Shown here in pieces: positions 26,515 through 38,790 of a stretch of DNA of 64,000 nucleotides (position 1 is its first letter; each line of letters opens with the position of its first letter). The notes beneath the pieces are model-generated. The model did no database searches. It was not told the DNA's origin and worked only from the letters and a program-made list of their open reading frames with translations. Origin of the DNA: Phocoena phocoena (Eukaryota > Chordata > Mammalia > Artiodactyla > Phocoenidae); NCBI RefSeq assembly GCF_963924675.1, contig NC_089221.1, forward strand, positions 4,523,851 to 4,587,850, written 5' to 3'. The translations under genes were made by a program, and so were the position numbers.

Positions 26515-26740
26515 ATTGAAAGCCAGCTCTCATTTCTGGGTGACTGACCATGGGAAAGTTATTCAACCTAAGAAGACCACAATTTATTCATTATAAAATG
26601 AACACAGTGAGATCACCTACTTCATAATGCTATGGGGATTACTTCACTTAATCTATTTATTCCTTTGATAAGTATTTATACTCCTGAAATGCAGAGAAGG
26701 ATGAATAATACACTGTAAGCACTCAGTAAATATTAATTCT
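26515..26740 (+). repeat. MIR SINE
   Basis: Core GGGTGACTGACCATGGGAAA GTTATTCAACC-like text, followed by CACAATTTATTCATTATAAA ATGAAC-like sequence, GCTATGGGGATTAC and a TAAGCACTCAGTAAATATT tail. A standard MIR order on the plus strand. Confidence 0.75.
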
Positions 26741-27985
26741 CATAATAATACATAGGAAATTGAGACTTGTTGTTGAGTGGGGGAATTCACTTATACACAT
26801 TCTGCGTTTGAATTACACTTTAACTTTGACGAGGCACTTTTGCCTGTGTGATTCCATCTAATCCTATTCCCTGGGATCTGGGTATTGTTATCCCAATTTA
26901 ACTCACCTATAGTAGAAGAAAGAGATGAAGTGAGAATCATCTGAAACCATGACACAGAGGAAGCTCAGCTGGGGAGGGGGAATCATGAAGAGAAGATATG
27001 GATGGAACATGGAGAGGTCTGGATCTGGACAGAGGTGTCCAGGATAGGAGGCACACACAATGTCCAGACTCAGACATGGGGCCTCTTGTTAATTAGAATA
27101 ACCATTCCAGCACCCCATGCTTGATTCCCCAGGCAGGATTCACTTTCTGTCCATTAAGGACCGAGGATTTCTTCTTTCCCGTGTCGATGCCCCTTTTTGA
27201 GTTCTCCTGCTTCCTTCTGCCAAGACTGAAATGGGACACATTGACTCTCCTATGAAGACTGATGTTCCTACAGGTGAGATCCTGACCACGTGGTTCTAAC
27301 TAACAAAGTAACCAGATAATCCACCAAGTCTGGATGGGTTAGCATCATTACCCTACCGGGCAATAGACTTAAAACTACCAAACAAAAGAAAGTTTTATTC
27401 AATATGGGAGAATCTCTGTACATAAAAGAAGCTTAAGTAATCCCCTTGGATTGTGTATAAGACTTGAATTAAAACAGGACTTCTCAGAAAAATAAATAAA
27501 TCACCTTCAAAACCATAGTTCAGAACATAAAAAAATAGAACCATGAAGAGGGGTAACCACTGATGATGCCTCAAATGTCCTGTTTATTATAAATGGTTTC
27601 TGAGAGCAGAATGTTTTCTACAACTCAATGTCATGGCCTGAAATGGAATTCTCTGAAAAACAAGCCAGTTAGCGTTTATCCGGAGATATTGACTGAGATA
27701 TATACGATATTTATTTGACAGTCCAATCTCTATACATCTGTCAAGGAGGGATTTTTGTACTTACCTCTTCAGATAAAAATAACTTTTGATCACAATTTGG
27801 GAGACTGCAGTCTCCATCATTATTTTCTAGGTGACAGTGACCTTGCTTGACCTTCTGCCCTGAAGGGCAAGATGATTCTCCAGGAACCACGTGATCTTTC
27901 TTCTCTCATTCGGTTTCTGAGTCTTGTAATTAGCAGAATAATGATCCAGACATAAATTGTGTGATCTTCCACCTTCCATGCAAAT

Positions 27986-28024
27986 AAAAAAAAAAAAAAA
28001 TGTGTAGTTTTTTTTTTTTTTTTT
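27986..28024. repeat. A15 / T17 inverted repeat
   Basis: Fifteen A (27986-28000), a 7-base spacer TGTGTAG, then seventeen T (28008-28024). This can fold into a perfect 15-bp A:T hairpin or cruciform. Both arms are homopolymers, so their lengths are likely to vary between individuals and assemblies. Confidence 0.95.
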
Positions 28025-28681
28025 CTCAGTAAGCTTGACTTGCCAAATAGAGCTGGCTTCACCACTTAGGATTCTGTAATGAGAGAAACTGGCCGCAAGT
28101 TCAAAGAGAAAGTATCTTTAAATGTATTGTATCGTAAAGGGCTAGTCCAGGCACATCTCCTGGAGGTAACAGAGGATCAAGAGCCAAGTGGAATCCAAAG
28201 GTTGTTTTCAACTATTTACGTACATTGTGTCTGCTAACATCCTACTCTGCAGAGCAGCCGGATGACCATAATCAAGGGGTAAGGAAATTAAAGAAACAAA
28301 CAATGCCTCTTTTTTTTTTTTACATTTTTATTAGAGTATAATTGTTTTACAATGGTGTGTTAGTTTCTGCTTTATAACAAAGAGAATCAGTTATACATAT
28401 ACATATGTTCCCATATCTCTTCCCTCTTGTGTCTCCCTCCCTCCCACCCTCCCTATCCCACCCCTCTAGGTGGTCACAAAGCACCAAGCTGATCTCCCTG
28501 TGCTATGCGGATGCCTCCCACTAGCTATCTACCTTACATTTGGTAGTGTATATATGTCCATGCCTCTCTCTCGCTTTGTCACAGCTTACCCTTCCCCCTC
28601 CCCATATCCTCAAGTCCATTCTCTAGTAGCTCTGTCTTTATTCCTGTCTTATCCTTAGGTTCTTCATGACATTTTTTTTTC

Positions 28682-31600
28682 TTAAATTCCATATGTATGT
28701 GTTAGCATACGGTATTTGTCTTTCTCTTTCTGACTTACTTCACTCTGTATGACAGACTGTAGTTCTATCCACCTCATCAAATGAAATAGCTCAATTTCAT
28801 TTCTTTTTATGGCTGAGTAATATTCCATTGTATATATGTGCCACATCTTCTATATCCATTCATCCAATGATGGACACTTAGGTTGTTTCCATCTCTGGGC
28901 TATTGTAAATAGAGCTGCAATGAACATTTTGGTACATGACCCTCTTTGAATTATGGTTTGCTCAGGGTATATGCCCAGTAGTGGAATTGCTGGGTTATAT
29001 GGCAGTTCTATTTGTAGTTTTTTAAGGACCCTCCGTACTGTTATTCATAGTGGCTGTACCAATTCACATTCCCACCAGCAGTGCAAGAGTGTTCCCTTTT
29101 CTCCACACTCTTTCCAGGATTTATTGTTTCTAGATTTTTTTGATGATGTACATTCTGACTGGTGTGAGATGATATCTCATTGTAGTTTTGATTTGCATTT
29201 CTCTAATGATTAATGATGTTGAGCATTCTTTCATGTGTTTGTTGGTAGTCTGTATATTTTCTTGGGAGAAAGGTCTATTTAGGTCTTCTGCCCATTTTTG
29301 GATTGGGTTGTTTATTTTTTTGTTATTCAGCTGCATGAGTTGCTTGTAAATTTTGAAGATTAATCCTTTGTCATTTGCTTCATTTGCAAATATTTTCTCC
29401 CATTCTGAGGGTTGTCTTTTGGTCTTGTTTATGGTCTCCTTTGCTGTGCAAAAGTTTTGAAGTTTCATTAGGTCCCATTTGTTTATTTTTCTTTTTATTT
29501 CCATTTTTCTCGGAGGTGGGTAAACAAGGACCTTGCTGTGATTTATGTCATAGAGTGTTCTGCCTATGTTTTCCTCGAAGAGGTGTATAGTTTCTGGCCT
29601 TACATTTAGGTCTTTAATCCATTTTGAGTTTACTTTTGTGTATGGTGTTAGGAAGTGATGTAATCTCATACTTTTACATGTACCTGTCCAGTTTTCCCAG
29701 CACCATTTATTGAAGAGGCTGTCCTTTCTCCACTGTACATTCCTGCCACCTTTATCAAAGATAAGGTGACCATATGTGCATAGGTTTATCTCTGGGCTTT
29801 CTATCCTGTTCCATTGATCTATCTTTCTGTTTTTGTGCCAGTACAATACTGTTTTGATTACTGTAGCTTTGTAGTAGAGTCTGAAGTCAGGGAGCCTGAT
29901 TCCTCCAGCTCCTTTTTTCGTTCTCAAGATTGTTTTGGCTATTCGGGGTCTTTTGTGTTTCCATACAAATTGTGAAATTTTTTGTCTGTGAAAAATGCCA
30001 GTGGTAGTTTGATAGGGATTGCATTGAATCTGTAGATTGCTTTGGGGAGTAGAGGCATTTTCACAATGTTGATTCTTCCCATCCAAGAACATGGTATGTC
30101 TCTCCATCTATCTGTATCCTCTTTAATTTCTTTCATCAGTGTCTTATAATTTTCTGCATACAGGTCTTTTGTCTCCTTAGTAGGTTTATTCCTAGATATT
30201 TTACTCTTTTTGTTGCAATGGTAAATGGGAGTGTTTTCTTGATTTCACTTTCAGATTTTTCATCATTAATGTATAGGAATGCAAGAGATTTCTGTGCATT
30301 AATTTTGTATCCTGCTAATTTACCAAATTCATTGATTAGCTCTAGTAGTTTTCTGGGGGCATCTTTAGGATTCTCTATGTATAGTATCATGTCATCTGCA
30401 AACAGTGTCAGCTTTACTTTTTCTTTTCCGATTTGGATTCCATTTATTTCCTTTTCTTCTCTGATTTCTGTGGCTAAAACTTCCAAAACTATGTTGAATA
30501 AGAGTGGTGAGAGTGGGCAACCTTGTCTTCTTCCTGATCTTAGTGGAAATGCTTTCAGTTTTTCACCATTGAGGTTGATGTTGGCTGTGGGTTTGTCATA
30601 TACGGCCTTTAGTATGTTGAGGAAAGTTCCCTCTATGCCTACTTTCTGCAGGGTTTTTATCATAAATGGGTGTTGAATTTTGTCGAAAGCTTTCTCTGGA
30701 TCTACTGAGATGATCATATGGTTTTTGTTCTTCAATTTGTTAATATGGTTTATCACATTGATTGATTTGCGTATATTGAAGAATCCTTGCATTCCTGTAA
30801 TATACCCCACTTGATCATGATGTATGACCCTTTTAATGTGCTGTTGGATTCTGTTTGCTAGTATTTTGTTGAGGATTTTTGCATCTATCTTCATCAGTGA
30901 TATTGGCCTGTAGTTTTCTTTCTTTGTGACATCCTTTTCTGGTTTTGGTATCAAGGTGATGGTGGCCTCGTAGAATGAGTTTGGGAGTGTTCCTCCCTCT
31001 GCTATATTTTGGAAACGTTTGAGAAGGATAGGTGTTCATTCTTCTCTAAATGTTTGATAGAATTCGCCTGTGAAGCCATCTGGTCCTGGGCTATTGTTTG
31101 TTGGAAGATTTTTAATCACAGTTTCAATTTTAGTGCTTGTGATTTGTCTGTTCATATTTTCTATTTCTTCTGGATTCAGTCTTGGCAGATTGTGTATTTC
31201 TAAGAATTTGTCCATTTCTTCCAGGTTGTCCATTTTATTGGCATAGAATTGCTTGTAGTAATCTCTCATAATCTTTTGTATTTTTGCAGTGACAGTTGTT
31301 ACTTCTCCTTTTTCATTTCTAATTCTATTGATTTGAGTCTTCTCCCTTTTTTTCTTGATGAGTCTGGCTAAAGTTTTATCAATTTTGTTTATCTTCTCAA
31401 AGAACCAGCTTTTAGTTTTATTAATCTTTGCTATTGTTTCCTTCATTTCCTTTTCATTTATTTCTGATCTGATTTTTATGATTTCTTTCCTTCTGCTAAC
31501 TTTTTTTTTTTTTCTTCTTCTTTCTCTAATTGCTTTAGGTGCAAGGTTAAGTGTTTATTCAGGATGTTTCTTGTTTCTTAAGGTAGGATTGTATTGCTAT

Positions 31601-32491
31601 AAACTTCCCCCTTAGAACTCCTTTTGCTGCATCCCATAGGTTTTGGGTCATCGTGTCTTCATTGTCATTTGTTTCTAGGTATATTTTTATTTCCTCTTTG
31701 ATTTCTTCAGTGATCAATTCGTTATTAAGTAGTGTATTGTTTAGCCTCCATGTGTTTGTATTTTTTACAGATCTTTTCCTGTAATTGATATCTAGTCTCA
31801 TGGCGTTGTGGTCGGAAAAGATACTTGATACAATTTAAGTTTTCTTAACTTTACTAAGGCTTGATTTATGACCCAAGATATGATCTATCCTGGAGAATGT
31901 TCCATGAGCACTTGAGAAAAATGTGTATTCTGTTGTTTTTGGATGGAGTGTCCTATAAATATCAATTAAGTCCATCTTGTTTAATGTATCATTTAAAGTT
32001 TGTGTTTCCTTATTTATTTTCATTTTGGATGATCTGTCCATGGGTGAAAGTGGGGTGTTAAAGTCCCCTACTATGAATGTGTTACTGTCGATTTCCCCTT
32101 TTATGGCTGTTAGTATTTGCCTTATATATTGAGGTGCTCCTATGTTGGGTGCATAAATATTTACAGTTGTTATATCTTCTTGGATCGATCCCTTGATCAT
32201 TATGTAGTGTCCTTCTTTGTCTCTTTGAATAGTCTTTATTTTAAAGTCTATTTTGTCTGATATGAGAATTGCTACTCCAGCTTTCTTTTGGTTTCCATTT
32301 GCATGGAATATCTTTTTCCATCCCCTTATTTTCAGTCTGTATGTGTCTCTAGGTCTGAAGTGGGTCTCTTCTAGACAGCACATATATGAGTCTTGTTTTT
32401 GTCTCCATTCAGCCAATTTGTGTCATTTGGCGGCAGCATTTAGTCCGTTTACATTTAAGGTAATTATCGATATGTATGTTCCTATTCCCAT
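28682..32491 (-). pseudogene. L1-2 ORF2 remnant
   Basis: The start is placed at the Met of MGIGTYIS (32491), because the upstream codon that is ATG in L1-3 is AAG here. Pieces: endonuclease 31835-32416, linker 31036-31446 ([12 protein letters not shown]), RT 30136-30954 ([19 protein letters not shown]) and C-terminal region 29130-30107. The RT piece ends in [15 protein letters not shown] and a stop at 30136, the same frameshift product as in L1-3. The next frame also carries the same 7-base deletion (near 29978-29985). Other stops and indels are private to this copy. Confidence 0.92.
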
Positions 32492-32549
32492 ATTCTTAAT
32501 TGTTTTGTGTTCATTATTGTAGGTCTTTTCCTTCTCTTGTGTTTCTTGC

Positions 32550-33430
32550 CTAGAGAAGTTCCTTTAGCATTTGTTGTAAAGCTGTTTTGGTGGTGCAGAG
32601 CTCTCTCAGCTTTTGCTTGTCTGTAAAGGTTTTAATTTCTCCATCAAATCTGAAAGAGATCCTTGCTGGGTAGAATAATCTTGGTTGCAAGATTTTCTCC
32701 TTCATCATTTTAAATATGTCCTGCCTGTCCCTTCTGGCTTGCAGAGTTTCTGCTGAGAGATCAGCTGTTAACCTTATGGGGATTCCCTTGTTTGTTATTT
32801 GTTGTTTTTTCCCTTGCTGCTTTTAATATGTTTTCTTTATATTTAATTTTTGACAGTTTGATTAATAGGTGTCTTGGCATCTTTCTCCTTGGATTTATCC
32901 TGTATGGGGTTCTCTGTGCTTCTTGGACTCCATTAAATATTTCCTTTCCCATATTAGGGAAGTTTTCAACTATAATCTCTTCAAATATTTTCTCAGTCCC
33001 TTTCTTTTTCTTCTGGAACCCCTATAATTTGAATGTTGGTGCATTTAATGTTGTTCCAGAGGTCTCTGAGACTGTCCTCAGTTCTTTTCATTCTTTTTTT
33101 CTTTATTCTGCTCTGCAGTAGTTATTTCCACTATTTTTTCTTCCAGGTCACTTATCTGGTCTTCTGCCTCAGTTATTCTGCTATTGACCCCATCTAGAGT
33201 ATTTTTAATTTCATTTATTGTGTTGTTCATCCTTGTTTTTTCCTCTTTACTTCTTCTAGGTACTTGTTAAATGTTTCTGGCATTTTGTCTATTTACAAGA
33301 TTTTGGATCATCTTTACTATCATACTCTGTATTCTTTTTCAGGTAGACTGCCTATTTCCTCTTCATTTGTTAGGTCTGGTGGGTTTTTATCTTGTTCCTT
33401 CATCTGCTATGTGTGTTTCTGTCTTCTCAT
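32550..33430 (-). pseudogene. L1-2 ORF1 remnant
   Basis: Aligned by neighbours to L1-3 ORF1: the ancestral start codon is still visible at 33428-33430 and the stop at 32550-32552. The frame is broken. Only short pieces remain, such as 32761-32952 ([33 protein letters not shown]). The coiled-coil part is disrupted by indels and stops. ORF1p is an RNA-binding trimeric chaperone of the L1 particle; this copy cannot encode it. Confidence 0.85.
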
Positions 33431-33975
33431 TTTGCTTATCTTGTTGTGTTTGTGGTCTCCTTTTTGCAGGCTGCAGGTTCGTAGTTCCCGTTGTTTTTGG
33501 TGTCTACCCCAGTGGCTAAGGTTGGTTCAGTGGGTTGTGTAGACTTCCAGGTGGAGGGGACTAGTGCCTGTGTTCTGGTGGATGAGGCTGGATCTTGTCT
33601 TTCTGGTGGGCAGGTCCACATCTGGTGGTGTGTTTTGGGGTGTCTGTGGACTTATTATGATTTTAGGCATCCTCTCTGATAATGGGTGGGTTTGTGTTCC
33701 TGTCTTGCTAGTTGTTTGGCATAGGGTGTTCAGCACTGTAGCTTCCTGGTCGTTGAGTGAAGCTGGGTGCTGGTTTTGAGATGGAGATCTATGGGAGATT
33801 TTCACCAGTTGATATTATGTGGAGCTGGGAGGTCTCTTGTGGACCAGTGTCCTGAAGTTGGCTCTCCTACCTCAGAGGCACAGCCCTGATGCCTGGCTGC
33901 AGCACCAAGAACCTTTCATTCACACAGCTCAGAATAAAAGGGAGAAAAATGGAGAAATCAATAATTTGTAGAAGT

Positions 33976-34106
33976 AGAAAGAAAGAAAGAAAGAAAGGAA
34001 AAGAAAGAAGGAAAGAAAGAAAGAAACAAGGGAAGGAGGGAGGGAGGGAGGGAGCGAGGAAGCAAGGAAGGAAGGAAGAAGAGAAAGAAAGAAAGAAGAT
34101 AAAGTA
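33976..34106. repeat. Purine tract (GAAA/GGAA)n in L1-2 5' UTR
   Basis: A nearly pure purine tract on the plus strand, pyrimidine on the L1 sense strand. The first 51 bases (33976-34026) are uninterrupted. It occupies the same place in the 5' UTR as the tract at 48179-48294 in L1-3. Confidence 0.95.
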
Positions 34107-34146
34107 AAATAAAATAAAGTTATTAAAATAAAAATAATTATTAAGA

Positions 34147-34178
<32 letters not shown>

Positions 34179-35490
34179 CAGACAGATAGAACCCTAGGAC
34201 AAATGGTGGAAGCCAAGCTATACAGACAAAATCTCACACAGAACCATACACATACACACTCACAAAAAGAGGTAAAGAGGAAAAACTCATAATCTTGTTC
34301 TCAAAGTCCACCTCCTCAATTTGGGATGATTCATTGTCTATTCAGGTATTCCACAGATGTAGGGTACATCAAGTTGATTATGGAGCTTTAATCTGTTGAT
34401 TCTGAGGCTGCTGGGAGAGATTTCCCTTTCTCTTCTTTGTTCTTACAGCTCCCGGGCCTCAGCTTTGGATTTGGCCCTGCCTCTGCGTGTAGGTCGACGG
34501 AGGGCGTCTGTGCTTCGCTCAGACAGGATGGGGTTAGAGGAGCCGCTGATTCGGGGGCTCTGGCTCACTCAGGCCGGGGGGATGGAGGGGCATGGAGTGT
34601 GGGGCGAGTCTGCGGCAGCAGAGGCCAGCGTGACATTGCACCAGCCTGAGGTGCGCCATGAGTTCTACTGGGGGAGTTGTCCCTGGATCCCGGGACCCTG
34701 GCAGTGGCGGGCTGCACAGGCTCCCCGGAATTGGGGTGTGGAGAGTGACCTGTGCTCGCACACAGGCTTCTTGGTGGTGGCAGCAGCAGCCTTAGCATCT
34801 CATTCACGTCTCTGGGGTCCACGCTTTTAGCCGCAGCTCACGCCCGTCTCTGGAGCTCCTTTAAGAAGCGCTCTTAATCTCCTCTCCTCGCGCACCAGGA
34901 AACAAAGAGGGAAGAAAAAGTCTTTTTTCTCTTCGGCAGGTCCAGACTTTTCCCCAGACTCCCTCCCAGCTAGCCATGGTGCACTAAACCCCTGCAGGCT
35001 GTGTTCAAGCTGGCAACCCCAGTTCTCTCCCTGTGCTCTGACCGAAACCCGAGCCTCAGCTCCCAGCCCCGCCTGCCCCGGCGGGTGAGCAGACAAGCCT
35101 CTCGGGCTGGTGAGTGCCGGTCAGCACCAATCCTCTGTGCGGGAATCTCTCCGCTTTGCCCTCCTCACCCTGGGGCTGCGCTCTCCTCCACGGCTCTGAA
35201 GTTTCCCCCTCTGCCACCTGCAGTCTCTGCCAGCGAAGGGGCTTCCTAGTGTGTGGAAACCTTTCCTCCTTCACGGCTCCCTCCCACTGGTGCAGGTCCC
35301 GTCCCTATTCTTTTGTCTCTGTTTATGCTTTTTTCTTTTGCTCTACCCAGGTACATGGGGACCTTCTTGCCTTTTGGGAGATCTGAGGTCTTCTGCAGCA
35401 TTCAGTAGGTATTCTGTAGGAGTTGTTCCACGTGTAGATGTATTTCTGGTGTATCTGTGGGGAGGAAGGTGATCTCCATGTCTTACTCTT

Positions 35491-35500
35491 CCGCCATCTT
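35491..35500 (-). promoter_or_regulatory. YY1-like site at L1-2 5' end
   Basis: The minus strand reads AAGATGGCGG, the YY1 consensus core. In human L1 a YY1 site near the first bases sets the transcription start. Its position at the extreme 5' end suggests L1-2 is full length. Confidence 0.7.
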
Positions 35501-35505
35501 CCCCT

Positions 35506-36713
35506 CGTCCTGCAGTGAGTTTTAATTGTACCAGGAGAAGTTTAGCTTGGAGCTATGACCAGCACTAATGTAGGGGCGAATGGGGAGGTGGTCCTTCTCT
35601 GGAGAGTTCTAAAAGCATACACGAAACTCATCACTTAGGAGTCTTTCCTCATAGACAAGTGTGGACAGATTAGATGCCATCTGGATGTTTCTCCAGTCTG
35701 AGACTGAGAAATGTTCCAGGTGTCCAGACATGTCAATGCTTCTCCTGAAGCCTTTGCTTCAGCTTTGTGTTGTCTTGAAATGACGACTATGGTATTCCAA
35801 GCTTCACAAAATGTAACTGTCTTGTCAAATCAATAGATGAATTTTCAGAGAAGACCAAAAATTCTGTCAACCCATTCAGGCTTTCTAAGACTACATATAT
35901 ATTGCCTTTCAATCCTCAACCCAGACACCCAGAATAAATTGAAGGATAAAAAAACTTCCAGGGTAGAACTTACAGGCAGAGGTTATCCTCTTCAGGTCTT
36001 TTCATGTAGAAGTGTATATCCGGTTGGTTCTTGGGGCTTTCTTCTCAGGCTGTTAGTGTTGGAGGATCTCCTGCAGAGGCAGGGGTGGCTGTATCCCACT
36101 GTGAGGACAAGGACACTGGAAGCAGAAGTTCTGGGAAGTACTCCTTGGCATAAGCCCTCCCAGAGTTGGCCATTAGCCCCACCCACCATGCCTCTTTAGT
36201 GAGAAAAATATAAAATTTTGTGTCAAAGTTCTTGAATACAGGAAGGGGTGGAGAATGGGGGTGGTTAGTGCTCTCAGCATTCCTCTGTTCACCCTCTGAC
36301 CAAGATTACTTACACACCTTCCCTGCAGCAGACTCTGAGCAGAGATTTGTGTTCAGGGACTGCTCTCAGGAATAATCCCTGAAAGGGAGTGAGAGAAACA
36401 GACAGGACTGAGCAGAAGGTAAATTTTAAATGCACTGCATTTGCAAAAGCAGTTGTCTTTCAGAGTTTCCCCCAACTTGAAGGAAAGGAGCTTGGCCTTT
36501 CTACCCCTTGGGTTAGACATCTCCCTTCAGAATAATTCCTGAAGATGAATACAGCTATGAGTCGGCATCTCACACTCAAGGCAGTCTAGAGATTTCACTG
36601 TATCTGGTTAGTCTCATTTCCTGGGGAGAGTTGAAGGAAGGATATTAGTGTGACAAACTAAAACTTCCGAAACTGCAGTGGGTTTAGGATGACAACCGAT
36701 ACTTTCCATCTAT
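35506..36713. other. Intergenic DNA, no gene
   Basis: No gene seen. Contains the second copy of the unnamed dispersed repeat at 36050-36161. The 120-codon frame at 35837-36199 overlaps that repeat and is not a credible gene. Confidence 0.5.
36050..36161 (+). repeat. Unnamed dispersed repeat, copy 2
   Basis: CTGTTAGTGTTGGAGGATCT, then AGCAGAAGTTCTGGGAAGTA and AAGCCCTCCC. Same orientation and order as 19256-19368. The similarity may extend a little to the right (AGAGTTGGCCATTAGCCCCA). Confidence 0.6.
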
Positions 36714-37082
36714 TAGGGACTCAATTTTGTGTCCTGCCAACAGATTTATTTGTTGAAGTCCTCGGTGCCCACTGTGATGGTATTTGGAGGTGGGGCCTTT
36801 GGAAGTGATTAAGTTTAGATGAGGTCATGAGGATGAGGCCCTGCAATGGCATACGTGCCCTTATGAGAATAGAAAACATAGAGCTTTCTTCTTCTATCTG
36901 TACCATGTCAGGACACAATGAGAAGGTGATTGTCTACACGCCAGGAAGAGAAGCCTTGCTGTGAGAACCGAATCTGTTGACAACATCATCATGGATGTCC
37001 AGCCTTCAGAAATATGAGATTCCTGTTGTTTCAGCCACTCAGTCAATGGTATTTTATTACAGTAGCTTGGGATGACTAATAC
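36714..37082 (+). mobile_element. MLT1/MST-type solo LTR (ERVL-MaLR)
   Basis: About 370 bp with the characteristic order GTGATGGTATTTGGAGGTGG, GGCCTTTGGAAGTGATTAAG, TTTAGATGAGGTCATGAGG, TGCCCTTATGAGAATAG, CCATGTCAGGACACAATGAG and a GACTAATACA end. A non-coding long terminal repeat of an ancient endogenous retrovirus-like family. No internal coding part adjoins it, so it is a solo LTR. Confidence 0.9.
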
Positions 37083-37151
37083 ATTGTCTCTCTCTCCTTC
37101 TACCCATTCTATATTCCTTTATTCTGAGCTAGTACCTCTAGTAGCCTAGGT

Positions 37152-37246
37152 GACTTCCTGGGAGTGTGGCCCAGACTCAGGGATTGATCCCGGGTCATGG
37201 CAGTGAAAGCTCAGAATCCTAACAACTGGACACCAGGGAACTCCCA
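37152..37246 (-). mobile_element. Old tRNA-derived SINE fragment
   Basis: On the minus strand GGGAGTTCCCTGGTGTCCAG, TTAGGATTCTGAGCTTTCAC and GGGATCAATCCCTGAGTC: an artiodactyl tRNA-Glu SINE head with a diverged B box. Only the first roughly 95 bp remain. More diverged than the two CHR copies. Confidence 0.75.
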
Positions 37247-38430
37247 TAGAACATTTTCTTTATTACTTCTCCCAAAAGAAAGATACAATGTACTTGAAAC
37301 AATTGTTTTATCTGCTTGGAAAATATTGTTTATAATGTCATAAACACTGACTGAACAGGGATCAGATTGCAATGTGATTTTCCAAGACACATTTTATTTA
37401 TTCCTTGATTAGCAGCCATTCCAGCTGGAGTGTCAGTACCTTTGGATCCTGGTCCATATCAAAGAAGGTCCAGTGAACTAATTGGAAAGCCATTCTAGAC
37501 CACGTATTTTAACATATTTTAAAAGTATGTAGTAATTGAGGAAAGTGGAAAGCATTTTGGAATTTGCTGTAGGATGAACACTGGAGGAGTGATAATCCAT
37601 TTAGGTCTAAGGGGCTCTCAACCTTGAAGGTGACTTAAACCACTTCATATGTTAAACCCCTCAGCTATTCTTATTTCCTTGAAGATCTTAATGCTATTTG
37701 ACTTCAAAATCCTATTAAAAGCCCATTCCATCTACTCAACAATTTTTCCCATTTCCTTGATTCACAGATGTATGCTTTATCTTTTTAATAATGCCAAAGA
37801 AATAATAATCAGGTGAATGCCTAGTAATTTCATAATGTTAAATAAAACTTAAAACTGTTTTGTGGAATTACATGGTATTCATTAAAGCCACCACTGATAA
37901 AAGGTTTTGTTTGAGATTTGTTTTAAAAATGCATAGGAAGGTTTTAACAGTAGTTAGTATCTCTATACTTCATTTCTTACCCAAGCTAAAAATCCATTTG
38001 AAACTAAAATCCTTGCCAGGGCCAAGAGCACAGGAAAGACCCCAATTAAATAGGCTGTAGGGGAGAAAGAGACTCAGGCTCTTAGGCTGACATTGTGGGG
38101 ACACAAAGGCATGAAGACAATGGGCTGGAGCAGCAGACGCAATGAAATGAATAGAAGAATGATGGGCCATCTCATCCTCTCCCACTGGAGTTCTTAGTCT
38201 CCTTTTTATTTTCTATGAAATTCTATCTTGCTGCAAAACATGGAAATTGAGCAATTAGAGGCTCCCAAAACAATATTGTTTGACATGAGTATACTCACAA
38301 GTCATCCTGGACCACGTGACTCTTACACCAGAAATAAGACCCACAGACTAGACCCTGGACTGAGCAAAGCCAGGAAGACAGTCCCTGCAGCACACTGAAG
38401 TCTTTACTCATCAGGGGCACCTTTCAAAAA
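37247..38430. other. Intergenic DNA, no gene seen
   Basis: AT-rich, with no recognisable repeat family and no coding features. Confidence 0.5.
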
Positions 38431-38736
38431 TATATCTGCCACAGAGGCAGAGAATGGACATGTGGACATGGGGTGGGGGGAAAGGGGAAGGTGGGATGAA
38501 TTGGGAGATTAGGATTGACATAAATATACTACCATGTGTAAACTTGATAGCTAGTGGGAACATGCTGTATAGCACAGGGAGCTCAGCTCGGTGTTCTCTG
38601 GTGACCTAGGTGGGTGGGAGGGAGGTCCAAGAGAGAGGGGATATATGTGTACATATAGCTTATTCATTTCACTGTACAGCAGAAACTAATGCAACATTGT
38701 AAAGCAATTATACTCATATCTATCTATCTATCTATC

Positions 38737-38782
<46 letters not shown>

Positions 38783-38790
38783 ATCTGCCA
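38431..38790 (+). mobile_element. Short 5'-truncated L1 with (TCTA)n tail
   Basis: L1 3' UTR text (GTATAGCACAGGGAGCTC, CACTGTACAGCAGAAAC, AACATTGTAAAGCAATTATA) of about 275 bp, followed by a (TCTA)n array rather than a plain A-tail. The 11-bp direct repeat TATATCTGCCA at 38431-38441 and 38780-38790 encloses both element and array, so the array lies within the inserted unit. Confidence 0.85.
38717..38783. repeat. (TCTA)n microsatellite
   Basis: About 67 bp of TCTA units with one irregular step near 38735. A looser TCTA/TCTACC patch lies at 38926-38975. Confidence 0.95.

Larger units (their letters stand above)
25441..28309. other. Intergenic DNA, no gene; contains one MIR
   Basis: Apart from the MIR at 26515-26740, the A-run at 25530-25546 and the A/T inverted repeat at 27986-28024, nothing is recognisable. 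26840-26930 resembles the widespread ancient repeat motif for balanced 'counts in decimal' MIR/L2 tails (TTATCCCAATTTAACTC). No coding evidence. Confidence 0.5.
28310..35505 (-). mobile_element. L1-2: full-length, decayed LINE-1
   Basis: About 7.2 kb on the minus strand, from an A-tail (T-run 28310-28321) through 3' UTR, ORF2, ORF1 and a roughly 2.1-kb 5' UTR to a YY1-like motif at 35491-35500, which in L1s marks the transcript start. ORF1 and ORF2 are broken in many places, so it is clearly older than L1-3. No target-site duplication could be found: the left flank ends CAATGCCTC and the right flank begins near CCCTCGTCCTGC. It shares two specific ORF2 deletions with L1-3. Confidence 0.92.

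Noticed and set aside
35837..36199. Possible exon at 35837-36199
   Set aside because: Overlaps the dispersed repeat that also occurs at 19256-19368, so the frame is repeat-derived.
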